Shown piece by piece: positions 16,717 through 24,800 of a stretch of DNA of 64,000 bases; within the stretch, counting starts at the first letter, position 1, and the number at the start of each line of letters is the position of its first letter. A program made the position numbers and the translations under genes. Source of the stretch: Kiloniellales bacterium (GTDB taxonomy: Bacteria > Pseudomonadota > Alphaproteobacteria > Kiloniellales > JAKSDN01). The notes under the pieces were generated by a model, which did not search any database, was not told the origin of the DNA, and was given only the letters and a program-made list of their open reading frames with translations. Location of the stretch: the NCBI GenBank assembly GCA_028280455.1, contig JANQLT010000105.1, positions 1 through 64,000 on the forward strand, given 5' to 3'.

Positions 16717-18258
16717 TCAGGCCGGCGAGACTTGCAGCGGCAGGGTCTCGACCGCCGCTTCCGGCCGGTCGGGCTTCGAGGCCGACTGCGCCCGGCCCTC
16801 GATGACCCAGCTTCGCAGGTACTGGATGTGCTCGCGCTGGGCGCGGCTCATCGGCACCAGGTGGTGCAGGGCGGCCTCGATGTCCGCGTCCGTCATCTCG
16901 CGGCCGAAGCTCTTCGGGTCGCTGTAGGCCCGGAACAGGCCGTCGATCACGCTCTGCTCGATCTCGGCGCCGACGTAGCCCTCGGCGGCGCGGGCCAGGG
17001 CCTCGAGGTCGAAGTCGTCGGGGTTGCGGCCGTGCTTGCGCAGGTGGACCGCGAAGATCGCCACGCGCTCGGTCTGGTTGGGCAGGTCGAGGAAGAAGAT
17101 CTCGTCGAAGCGGCCGCGCCGCAGCAGCTCCGGCGGCATGCGCTCGATGTCGTTGGCGGTGGCGACGATGAAGATCGGCCGCTTCTTGTCCTGCATCCAG
17201 GTCAGCAGGCTACCGAGCACGCGCCGTCCGGTGCCGCCGTCGCCATCGCCGACCGACAGCGCCTTCTCCATCTCGTCGATCCAGAGCACGCAGGGCGCCA
17301 CGGCCTCGACGAGCTGCAGCGCCTTGCGCGTGTTGGCCTCGGACTCGCCGACCAGGCCGCCGAACAGCGCGCCGACGTCGAGGCGGATCAGCGGCAGTTG
17401 CCAGAGGCTGGCGACCATCTTGGCGGAGAGCGACTTGCCGCTGCCCGGGATGCCGATCAGGGCCATGCCCTTGGGCGAGGGCAGGCCGTAGGCGCGGGCC
17501 TCCTCCGTGAAGGCCAGCTCGCGCTGCCGCAGCCAGTTCTTCAGGACCTCCAGGCCGCCGACGTCGTCGATCGTCTCGCTCACCACGGAGAACTCGAGGG
17601 CGCCGGAATCGCGGATGATCTCGCGCTTCTCCTGGGCCACCACCTCGAGGTCGCTCTCGTCGAGCACACCGCCGGTGATCAGCGCCTTGGAGAAGACCCT
17701 CTGCGCCTGGTTGGCGGAGAGCCCGAGGGCCAGATCGATCAGCCGCTTGCGGCTGCGCTGGTCGAGCTCGACGCGCACGCCGGGCGTCTTCTCCAGGTGC
17801 TGCAGGATGGCCTCCAGCTCGCCCTCGTCGGGCGGCGGCACGTCGATGACGACGGCGTCGTCCTTCAGCTCCTCGGGCAGGCTGCCGCTCGGCGCCGAGA
17901 CGATGATCGAGCTGCGGGTGTACTTCAGCGCCTGGGCGACGTTGCGCAGCTTTCGGATGACCTGCGGCTGGTTCTTCCAGCACTGGTGGAAGTCGCGCAG
18001 CAGGTAGAGGCTCTCGCCCTGGCTCTTCTCGATGGCTTCGAGGGCGGAGAGCGGGTCGCGCGCCGCCTGCGGCTCGGGCTCGCTGCCGACCACCTTGCGG
18101 AAGTGGTCCGCGTGGTCCCAGAGGAAGAGCGAGCGCTTGGAGCGTTGGCAGAGCCGGCCGAGCAGCTCGAGCATGCGCCCGTCCTCGCCGGTCGCCAGCA
18201 GCAGCAAGGTGACGCGGGCGCGCAGGCAGACGTCGATGTCTCTGCTGAGATCGCTCAT
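16717..18258 (-). CDS. AAA+ ATPase, Ycf46-like
   Basis: A 513-residue ATPase. The N-terminal domain (about 1-225) has the pattern of Ycf46 proteins: 'LYLLRDFHQCW' at 84-94, 'IIVSAPSGSLPEEL' at 118-131. The AAA core follows with Walker A G269-IPGSGK-S276, Walker B 'VLWIDE' at 324-329, sensor-1 N369 and 'RRGRFDE' arginines at 380-385. The family occurs in cyanobacteria, plastids and scattered bacteria; its substrate is unknown. I start at ATG 18258; the frame stays open to 18405 but the extension has no homology-like character. It leads the operon 16717-14136 and is divergent from the deacetylase gene. Confidence 0.88.
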   Translation of the reverse strand: MSDLSRDIDVCLRARVTLLLLATGEDGRMLELLGRLCQRSKRSLFLWDHADHFRKVVGSEPEPQAARDPLSALEAIEKSQGESLYLLRDFHQCWKNQPQVIRKLRNVAQALKYTRSSIIVSAPSGSLPEELKDDAVVIDVPPPDEGELEAILQHLEKTPGVRVELDQRSRKRLIDLALGLSANQAQRVFSKALITGGVLDESDLEVVAQEKREIIRDSGALEFSVVSETIDDVGGLEVLKNWLRQRELAFTEEARAYGLPSPKGMALIGIPGSGKSLSAKMVASLWQLPLIRLDVGALFGGLVGESEANTRKALQLVEAVAPCVLWIDEMEKALSVGDGDGGTGRRVLGSLLTWMQDKKRPIFIVATANDIERMPPELLRRGRFDEIFFLDLPNQTERVAIFAVHLRKHGRNPDDFDLEALARAAEGYVGAEIEQSVIDGLFRAYSDPKSFGREMTDADIEAALHHLVPMSRAQREHIQYLRSWVIEGRAQSASKPDRPEAAVETLPLQVSPA

Positions 18259-18403
18259 GGCAAGGGCTGGTCCGCTGAGTCTCGCGCCCTTGAAGTCATA
18301 GCAGGGCGCCGTAAAGGACCCCTTAAGGGTGATCTCCCAGGGCCGGAAAGGACTGGCGGTGCGCACGCGGGCGCGGGAAGCTGTCGGCCAGGGAGGCAAA
18401 GCC

Positions 18404-19333
18404 ATGGATCAGCAGCAGAAGCCCGGCCGCGACTTCGTCGGCTACGGCGGCCGGCCGCCCGATCCGGCCTGGCCGGGCGGCGCGCGGCTCGCCGTCAACC
18501 TCGTGCTCAACTACGAGGAAGGCGCCGAGTACAGCCTGGGCGAGGGCGACGGGATCGCCGAGTCCGTGCTCTCGGACCTGGCCGCCGCGCCGCCGATCGA
18601 AGGCGGCCGCAACCTCAACATCGAATCGCTCTACGAGTACGGCAGCCGGGTCGGCTTCTGGCGCATCCTCGAGCTGTTCCGGGAGCGCGCGCTGCCCTTC
18701 ACGGTCAACGCGGTGGGCCGGGCCCTGGAGCTGAACCCGCGGGCCGCCGCGGCCATCGCCGAGGCCGATGCCGACGTGCAGTCGCACGGCTGGCGCTGGA
18801 TCGACTATCACGCGGTCCCCGAGGACGTCGAGCGCGAGCACATCGCGCAATGCGTCGAGACCATCGAGCGGCTGGTCGGCGCGCCGCCGCTCGGCTGGTA
18901 CACCGGCCGGCCGAGCCCTAACACCCGGCGCCTGGTCGTCGAGCATGGCGGCTTCCTCTACGATTCCGACGCCTACAACGACGACCTGCCCTATTGGACG
19001 ACGGACTACGGCCGGCCCCACCTGATCCTGCCCTACAGCCTGGACTGCAACGACAGCCGCTGCGCCCGCAATCAGGGCTTCGACCATGCCGACGACTTCT
19101 TCGTCTTCATGCGCGACGTCTTCGATTGGCTCTACCGGGAAGGCGAGAAGACGCCGCGCATGATGTCGGTCGGCCTGCACTGCCGGCTGATCGGCCGGCC
19201 GGGGCGGATCGCCGGCCTGGCGCGCTTCCTCGACTACCTGATGGCCCACGACAAGGTCTGGATCTGCAAGCGCCTCGAGATCGCCCGACACTGGCTGGAG
19301 CATCACCCACCAAGGCCGCAACACTCGGACTAA
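18404..19333 (+). CDS. Polysaccharide-deacetylase-fold hydrolase, allantoinase (PuuE)-like
   Basis: A 309-residue NodB-fold protein. Features of the cofactor-independent PuuE allantoinase group are visible: 'ARLAVNLVLNYEEGAEYS' at the start, 'IESLYEYGSRVGFWRILELF', 'VQSHGWRWIDY', 'GWYTGRPSPNTRRLVVEHGGFLYDSDAYNDDLPYW' and the C-terminal 'MMSVGLHCRLIGRPGR'. PuuE proteins hydrolyse allantoin to allantoate in purine breakdown. No other ureide gene is in the window, so a related amide hydrolase role is possible. Start chosen at ATG 18404, from which homology begins; upstream in-frame sequence lies in the divergent promoter region. Confidence 0.85.
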   Translation: MDQQQKPGRDFVGYGGRPPDPAWPGGARLAVNLVLNYEEGAEYSLGEGDGIAESVLSDLAAAPPIEGGRNLNIESLYEYGSRVGFWRILELFRERALPFTVNAVGRALELNPRAAAAIAEADADVQSHGWRWIDYHAVPEDVEREHIAQCVETIERLVGAPPLGWYTGRPSPNTRRLVVEHGGFLYDSDAYNDDLPYWTTDYGRPHLILPYSLDCNDSRCARNQGFDHADDFFVFMRDVFDWLYREGEKTPRMMSVGLHCRLIGRPGRIAGLARFLDYLMAHDKVWICKRLEIARHWLEHHPPRPQHSD

Positions 19334-19430
19334 TCCTCCGATCGAGGACCAATGGCAGAGCCGCTGGGCCGTTGCGCCCGGCCTTGCCTCTGCGCATGAT
19401 CTCCGGGAATCGCCGGAGAAAGGCAAAGCC

Positions 19431-19727
19431 ATGAGCAAAATCGCTCTCGCCGTGACCCTGACGCTCGCCCCGGGCCAGCGCGATCGCTTCCTGGAGCGGG
19501 TCCGCCAGCAGCGGGAAACCTGCCTCGAGCTGGAGCCAGGCTGTATCCAGTTCGATATTCTGGTGCCGGAGGAGGAGGAGAACGAAGTGCTCCTCTACGA
19601 GGTCTATGCCGACGACGACGCCGTCGAGACCCACCTCGCGACCAGCCACATGAAGGAATACCTCGAAGAGACCGGCCCCTGGGTCGTCGACCGCCACCGG
19701 CGGCGCTGCAAGCTGCTCGACGACTGA
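19431..19727 (+). CDS. Antibiotic-biosynthesis-monooxygenase (ABM) domain protein
   Basis: A 98-residue ferredoxin-like-fold protein of the ABM/YgiN type, with 'TLAPGQRDRFLERVRQQRETCLELEPGCIQFDIL' and 'LLYEVYADDDAVETHLATSHMKEYLEE', the usual family landmarks. Small cytosolic members act as quinol monooxygenases or are uncharacterised. It lies about 100 bases after the deacetylase-like gene and may be co-transcribed. The substrate cannot be assigned. Confidence 0.82.
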   Translation: MSKIALAVTLTLAPGQRDRFLERVRQQRETCLELEPGCIQFDILVPEEEENEVLLYEVYADDDAVETHLATSHMKEYLEETGPWVVDRHRRRCKLLDD

Positions 19728-19888
19728 CCGCTGGCCGGCCGGTCGGGCCGGCCGGACCGGCTCGGGCCGGGAGGTGTCATCGCCGGCCGGCGGGCGCCCG
19801 GCCCCTTGGGCGCCTCGGGGCGTACGTGCTACCAGGCAGGAGAGCCTGAGCCGGGCTTTCGAGAACAGCCGTCTCTACGAGGTCCGTC

Positions 19889-20962
19889 ATGGTGCGACCG
19901 CCGCGTCCGCAGCCCCAAGACCCCTTGGTTCGCGCCAAGGTCGAGGTCGGCAGTGCCGGTGACCTCGCCGAGCACACGCTGTCCGTCTGCTTCGAGGAGG
20001 CGCTCAACCGGCCCGGCCGCTGCCGCCTGCTGCTGGACGACTGGGGCCCCGACGGCTTCCGCTTCTCCGAGACGCCGGCCGTCGACTTCGCCGTCCCGCT
20101 GGCTCTCGAGCTGAGCGGCGCCAGCGGCAACCTGGAGCCGGTATTCCAAGGCAGGATCTACGCGCTCGGCCGACGCCTGGAATGGCAGCAGACGCCGACG
20201 CTCGCGCTCGAGGCCTTCGATCCCCTGCAGTCCCTCGCCATGACCCGGCGCAGCCGGCATTTCGAGGAGCTGCCGATCGCCGATATCCTCGGCCAGGTCG
20301 CCGCCGACCACGGCCTGACGGCGTCGGTCGATCTCGATGCCGCGGTGCCGGGCAGCGTGGTGCAGGCGAACGAGAGCGACCTCGACTTCGTCGTCCGGCT
20401 GCTCGCGGCGGAGGACGCCGAGCTCTGGGTCGAGGGCAGCGTCTTGCATGTCGCCCGCCATACGCAGCGGCCCGGCGCGACCCTGGAGCTACGGAGCGAG
20501 CGCGACCTCTTCGACCTGAGCATCGACGCGACGCTCGCCGGCCAGCGCGAGCGGCTCAGCGTCCATGGCTGGGACATGCGGGCCAAGGAGGCCGTCGTGG
20601 CCTCGGCCGATCCGACGGACCTGGCCGACGAGCTGGACGGCGGCTTGAGCGGCGGCGCGCTGCTCGGCCACGCGGCGGCCGAGGCGGCGGAAGAGCATCT
20701 GGTCCACAGACTCGCGGACGGCCAGGTCTCGGCCGGCGCGCTGGCGAGCGCGCGCTACGCCCGGCTGTCCCGCCGCTTCGTGACGCTCCGGGCGACCGCG
20801 CGCGGCCAGGCCGGCCTGCGGGTCGGCACGAAGATCGATCTGGTCGGCGCCGGCCTGCGCTTCGACGGCCGCTACGTGATCGCCGCCGTCAGCCACCGGG
20901 TCGATCCGGACGAGGGATACCGTTGCGACATCGAAGCCAGACGAAGCGGGGTCGAGCGATGA
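19889..20962 (+). CDS. Phage late-control D / contractile-injection spike hub protein (VgrG N-terminal-like)
   Basis: A 357-residue protein of the gpD/VgrG N-terminal type, which forms the trimeric hub under a contractile tube. Visible landmarks are 'PVFQGRIYALGRRLEWQQTPTLALEAFDPLQSL', 'HFEELPIADILGQVAADHGLTASVD', 'VVQANESDLDFVVRLLAAEDAELWV' and the closing 'LRFDGRYVIAAVSHRVDPDEGYRCDIEARR'. It ends in a four-base overlap with the gpV-like gene. No tube, sheath, baseplate wedge or ATPase of a contractile system is adjacent, so the pair is either an orphan spike or serves a system encoded elsewhere. Confidence 0.82.
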   Translation: MVRPPRPQPQDPLVRAKVEVGSAGDLAEHTLSVCFEEALNRPGRCRLLLDDWGPDGFRFSETPAVDFAVPLALELSGASGNLEPVFQGRIYALGRRLEWQQTPTLALEAFDPLQSLAMTRRSRHFEELPIADILGQVAADHGLTASVDLDAAVPGSVVQANESDLDFVVRLLAAEDAELWVEGSVLHVARHTQRPGATLELRSERDLFDLSIDATLAGQRERLSVHGWDMRAKEAVVASADPTDLADELDGGLSGGALLGHAAAEAAEEHLVHRLADGQVSAGALASARYARLSRRFVTLRATARGQAGLRVGTKIDLVGAGLRFDGRYVIAAVSHRVDPDEGYRCDIEARRSGVER

Positions 20963-21669
20963 GCGAAGTGATGCAGAGCGAACAGCCGAGGTCGCAGGAG
21001 CGCACGGCCCAGGACCTGGGCGGCCTGTTCTACGGCGTCTATCCGGCGCTGGTGGTCGAGGCCGACGACCCCGAGCAGCTCGGCCGGGTCAAGCTGCGCT
21101 TCCCCTGGCTGTCGGCCGACGGCGGCCCGGAGGTCTGGGCGCGCCTGGCGAGCCTCGCCTCCGGCGACCGCAGCGGCGCCTGGTTCCCGCCTGAAGTCGA
21201 CTCGGAGGTGCTGGTCGCCTTCGAGGCCGGCGACGTGGCGCGGCCCTACGTCATCGGCCAGCTCTGGAACGGCCGGGAGCGGCCGCCCTCGACGGACATC
21301 AAGCAGGGCCAGGAGACGCAGGTCCTCAGCACGCCCAGGGGCACGCGCATCGTCTTCGACGAGGTGGCCGAGGGCGGCAGCCTGCGTCTGGAGACGGCGG
21401 ACGGCCAGCGGGTCTTCCTCTCCGACGAGCCGGACGGCCTGCTGATCGAGGACTCCGGCGGCGCCAAGGTCACCCTCAAGGACGGCAGCGTCGAGGTGGT
21501 CAGCGCCGGCACGATCACCCTGTCGGCGGCGCAGATCGACCTGAAGGCCGGCGCGGCCAAGGTCGAGACGGCGCTGCTGGCGGTCTCCGGCATCGTCAAA
21601 TGCACGGTCCTGCAGACCGAGACCGTGGTCGCCACGACCTACACGCCGGGCGCCGGCAACGTCTGGTGA
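20959..21669 (+). CDS. Phage baseplate assembly protein V / VgrG OB-fold spike
   Basis: A 236-residue gpV/gp5-like protein. The OB domain is at about residues 25-110 ('PALVVEADDPEQLGRVKLRFPWLS', 'GAWFPPEVDSEVLVAFEAGDVARPYVIGQLWNG'). A C-terminal repetitive beta region (about 115-236) follows, with 'GGAKVTLKDGSVEVVSAGTITLSAAQIDLKAGA', as in triple-stranded spike needles. The ATG at 20959 overlaps the stop of the hub gene, so the two are translationally coupled and together equal one split VgrG. No PAAR tip gene or effector is seen next to it. Confidence 0.85.
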   Translation: MSEVMQSEQPRSQERTAQDLGGLFYGVYPALVVEADDPEQLGRVKLRFPWLSADGGPEVWARLASLASGDRSGAWFPPEVDSEVLVAFEAGDVARPYVIGQLWNGRERPPSTDIKQGQETQVLSTPRGTRIVFDEVAEGGSLRLETADGQRVFLSDEPDGLLIEDSGGAKVTLKDGSVEVVSAGTITLSAAQIDLKAGAAKVETALLAVSGIVKCTVLQTETVVATTYTPGAGNVW

Positions 21670-21679
21670 GGGGAGGCGT

Positions 21680-22843
21680 CTAGGCGGTCTTGAAGCGCGA
21701 CCACTCGGCCTCGTAGGCCTTGCGGTGGGTCGGCCAGCGCTGCTGCCAGACGCCGCCCATCTCGAAGCGCAGGCGGCCGCCGCTGTCGATGGCCTGCAGG
21801 CGGACGGCCTCGTCGGCGGTGAAGTCCTCGCTGTTCTCTTCCAGGTACTTGAGCGCCGCGGGATTGGTCATGGCGCCGCGGGCCAGAGCGAGCCTGGCGC
21901 CGTACCAGCCGCCCAGCAGGAAGTCGATCAGGTCGTAGAGCGCTTCCTCGGCCTCGGGCTCGCGCTCCGGCGCGGCCACGATGGAGGCGGTCAGCGCCCA
22001 GAGCAGGTAACCCTCGACGGGTGCCGCCTGCACCGCGTTCACGCCGCCGCTTTGGGCCATCGGCAAGAGGGCCACGGGGCACTCGATGGCGACCACCTCC
22101 TTGCTCAGCAGCAGCTTCAGCGCCTCTTCCTGGCTGGCCCAGAGCGTGCGGAACTGGCCCTGCCGCTTCTGGTCGATCAGGAAGTCGACCACGCTGCGGA
22201 TCTCGCCCGGCTGCAGGTCGCCGGGGTCCTCGATCGGCGCCAGGCCGCTCTCCTTGAGGTAGAGCGCGGTCTTGTGGCCCGTGTTGATCATGTCGTCCTG
22301 GATCGCCACCCGGCCGCGCCACTGCGGATCGAAGAGCGCGGCGTAGGTCTCGAGCTTGCCGGTCGCCTCCGGCAGGTAGAGGAAGGACTCGGCCTGCAGC
22401 AGGGTCGGCACGCCGAAGACCTGCTCCTCCCGGCCGATCAGGCGGAAGCCCGGCCGCTCGGGCGCGAAGTAGTCCCGGATGTAGTCGTTGTCCTGCCAGG
22501 CGGTCAGGCGCTCGACGTCGATCGGCTCGACCAGGCGGTTGTCGGCCAGGACCGGGACCAGGCCACCCACGGCATGCAGCAGATCGAGGCCGCCGCCGGC
22601 CGCTTCCAGCGACAGGAGCTGCCGGATCGCCTGGGGCGCGTCGCTGATGGTCAGGGCCTCGACGGACCAGCCGGTCTGCTCGGCGAAGCGCGCCCAGCCG
22701 TCGCCGGGGTCGCCCGGCGGGCTGCCCGCCAGCCGCAGGCGCCGCTCCGGTCGCGTGGGGGCCGGCTGGGCGGCCCAGGCCGGCATCGCGCTGCCGGCCA
22801 GCAGCAGGCCCAAGAGGCGGCGGCGGGATAGGGGCATGGGCAT
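21680..22843 (-). CDS. ABC solute-binding protein (spermidine/putrescine or Fe3+-type), Tat-exported
   Basis: A 387-residue periplasmic binding protein. The N-terminus 'LSRRRLLGLLLAGSAMPAWAA' has a twin-arginine motif, a hydrophobic stretch and an AxA-type site. The mature part resembles family-1 binding proteins such as PotD ('GRVAIQDDMINTGHKTALYL', 'FRTLWASQEEALKLLLSKEVVAIEC', 'KYLEENSEDFTADEAVRL'). No permease or ATPase of a matching system is adjacent; the ABC genes from 23110 belong to a different, export-type family. Two ATGs (22843, 22837) are equally possible starts, neither with a strong ribosome site. Confidence 0.78.
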   Translation of the reverse strand: MPMPLSRRRLLGLLLAGSAMPAWAAQPAPTRPERRLRLAGSPPGDPGDGWARFAEQTGWSVEALTISDAPQAIRQLLSLEAAGGGLDLLHAVGGLVPVLADNRLVEPIDVERLTAWQDNDYIRDYFAPERPGFRLIGREEQVFGVPTLLQAESFLYLPEATGKLETYAALFDPQWRGRVAIQDDMINTGHKTALYLKESGLAPIEDPGDLQPGEIRSVVDFLIDQKRQGQFRTLWASQEEALKLLLSKEVVAIECPVALLPMAQSGGVNAVQAAPVEGYLLWALTASIVAAPEREPEAEEALYDLIDFLLGGWYGARLALARGAMTNPAALKYLEENSEDFTADEAVRLQAIDSGGRLRFEMGGVWQQRWPTHRKAYEAEWSRFKTA

Positions 22844-23109
22844 ATGTCCGGCTGGCTGCTTTCGGGGCTGACGGAGGCGGCGCCGATGGATTGGCGTTGG
22901 AGCGAGAGTGGCACGCGGCGGCGCGGCGCGACAGGCCACCCGGGGCAACTGACACAGCCATGCCACGATACCTTGCCCATCCCGGCCACCGCGTGAAAAG
23001 GGCGTCCATTACAAGTTGTTAAGCTGATCTTGAAAGCACCGGAATTCTGCCCTACATCGGCGCCCGAGGTGATTCGGCCAGCCCAGATCGGAGGCCCTGC
23101 GAGACGGCC

Positions 23110-24048
23110 ATGGACCGCCTGCTTCAGCTAGACGATGTCACCAAGCGCTTCGGGCCGGTGACGGCCGTCGACGGCATCAGCTTCGCCGTCGAGCGCGGCG
23201 AGGTGCTGGGCTTCCTCGGGCCGAACGGCGCCGGCAAGACCACCACCATGCGCATCGTCACCGGCTACCTGCCGGCCAGCTCCGGAAGCGTCACGGTCTG
23301 CGGCTTCGACGTGCTGCGTCAGCCGATCGAGGTCAAGCGGCGGGTCGGCTACCTGCCGGAGGGCGCGCCCGCCTACGGCGACATGTCGCCGGCGGGCCTG
23401 CTGGGCTTCGTCGCCGATCTGCGCGGCCTCAAGGGACCGGAGCGCAAGCGGCGCCTGGAGAAGGTGGTCGAGCAGCTCCAGCTCGAGGCGGTGCTGCAGC
23501 GGCCGATCGAGACCCTGTCGAAGGGCTTCAAGCGCCGCGTCGGCCTGGCCCAGGCGATCCTGGCGGACCCGGAGGTGCTGATCCTCGACGAGCCGACCGA
23601 CGGCCTCGATCCGAACCAGAAGCACGAGGTCCGCCAGCTCCTCGACGAGATGGCCGGCGAGAAGGCCATCGTCATCTCGACCCACATCCTCGAGGAGGTC
23701 GAGGCGGTCTGCAGCCGGGCGATCATCGTCTCCCAGGGCCGCATCGTCGCCGACGACGAGCCCGCCGCCCTGATGGCGCGCTCGCGCTACCACAACGCCG
23801 TCGAGCTGCGGGTCGAGCAGGGCAAGGCCGAGACGGTCGGCGCCTGCCTGGCGCGCCTGCCGGGCGTCGCCTCGGTCGAGCCCGGCGACGCGGTCAACGG
23901 CCAGGCCGCCCTGCGCGCCCTGCCGCGCGAGGGCGGCGACATCCTCGCCGAGGTGCGCGACGCGGTGGCCCGCGAGGGCATCCAGATCAGCGAGCTCAAC
24001 GTCGAGCGCGGCCGGCTCGACGAAGTCTTCCGCCAGTTGACGACCTAG
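23110..24048 (+). CDS. ABC transporter ATPase, GldA-like
   Basis: A 312-residue ATPase with Walker A 'GPNGAGKT' at residues 37-44, signature 'LSKGFKRRVGLAQAI' and Walker B 'VLILDEPTDGLDPNQ'. The C-terminal 90 residues are the extension seen in export ABC-2 ATPases such as GldA. It starts a four-gene operon with a permease, a GldG-like and a DUF4340 protein. In Bacteroidetes the Gld homologues are linked to gliding; in proteobacteria the same set is widespread and its cargo unknown. Cytoplasmic face of the inner membrane. Confidence 0.9.
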   Translation: MDRLLQLDDVTKRFGPVTAVDGISFAVERGEVLGFLGPNGAGKTTTMRIVTGYLPASSGSVTVCGFDVLRQPIEVKRRVGYLPEGAPAYGDMSPAGLLGFVADLRGLKGPERKRRLEKVVEQLQLEAVLQRPIETLSKGFKRRVGLAQAILADPEVLILDEPTDGLDPNQKHEVRQLLDEMAGEKAIVISTHILEEVEAVCSRAIIVSQGRIVADDEPAALMARSRYHNAVELRVEQGKAETVGACLARLPGVASVEPGDAVNGQAALRALPREGGDILAEVRDAVAREGIQISELNVERGRLDEVFRQLTT

Positions 24049-24065
24049 AGCGGCGCGGAGGCTCT

Positions 24066-24800
24066 ATGGGTAACATCGCGATCATCTTGCGGCGGGAGCT
24101 GGCCTCTTACTTCGCCTCGCCCCTGGCCTACCTCTACATCATGATCTTCCTGGCGCTGAGCGGCGGCCTGACCTTCTTCCTCGGCGGCTTCCTGGAGCGC
24201 GGCCAGGCGGACCTGCAGCCCTTCTTCCAGTTCCACCCCTGGCTCTATCTCTTCCTGATCCCGGCGATCGGCATGCGGCTCTGGGCCGAGGAGCGCAAGT
24301 CCGGCTCCATCGAGTTCCTCATGACCCTGCCGGTCTCGACCGGCCAGGCGGTGATCGGCAAGTTCCTGGCGGCCTGGCTCTTCGCCGGCATCGCGCTGGC
24401 GCTGACCTTCCCGATCTGGCTGACGGTCAACTACCTCGGCCAGCCGGACAACGGCGTCATCCTCAGCGCCTATCTCGGTAGCTGGCTGATGGCCGGCGGC
24501 TATCTGGCGATCAGCGCCTGCGTCTCGGCGCTGACCCGCAACCAGGTCATCGCCTTCGTGGTCGGCGCCGGGCTCTGCTTCCTGTTCCTGATGAGCGGCA
24601 TCGAGCTGATCCAGGCCGCCTTCCGCGGCTGGGTCGGCGAGGCCCTGCTCGAGACCCTGGCCGACGTCAGCTTCCTGTCGAACTTCCACGGCATCGGCCA
24701 GGGCGTCATCGACCTGCGCAACGTCATCTACTTCCTGTCCATGATCGGCGGCTGCCTGGTGATCAACACCGCGATCGTCGAGCTGAAGAAGGGGGCGTGA
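24066..24800 (+). CDS. ABC-2 type permease, GldF-like
   Basis: A 244-residue membrane protein with about six hydrophobic segments, starting 'MGNIAIILRRELASYFASPLAYLYIMIFLAL', the standard opening of ABC-2 permeases paired with GldA/GldG. The signature 'WAEERKSGSIEFLMTLPVSTGQAVIGKFLAAW' is characteristic. It follows the ATPase by 17 bases, and its stop overlaps the GTG start of the GldG-like gene. It forms the membrane channel of the exporter. Confidence 0.9.
   Translation: MGNIAIILRRELASYFASPLAYLYIMIFLALSGGLTFFLGGFLERGQADLQPFFQFHPWLYLFLIPAIGMRLWAEERKSGSIEFLMTLPVSTGQAVIGKFLAAWLFAGIALALTFPIWLTVNYLGQPDNGVILSAYLGSWLMAGGYLAISACVSALTRNQVIAFVVGAGLCFLFLMSGIELIQAAFRGWVGEALLETLADVSFLSNFHGIGQGVIDLRNVIYFLSMIGGCLVINTAIVELKKGA

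Noticed and set aside
16717..21669. A complete extracellular contractile injection system (AAA ATPase plus spike genes)
   Set aside because: The AAA is Ycf46-like, in an operon on the other strand with DUF1257/DUF2997. No sheath, tube or baseplate genes are present, so only an orphan spike pair is supported.
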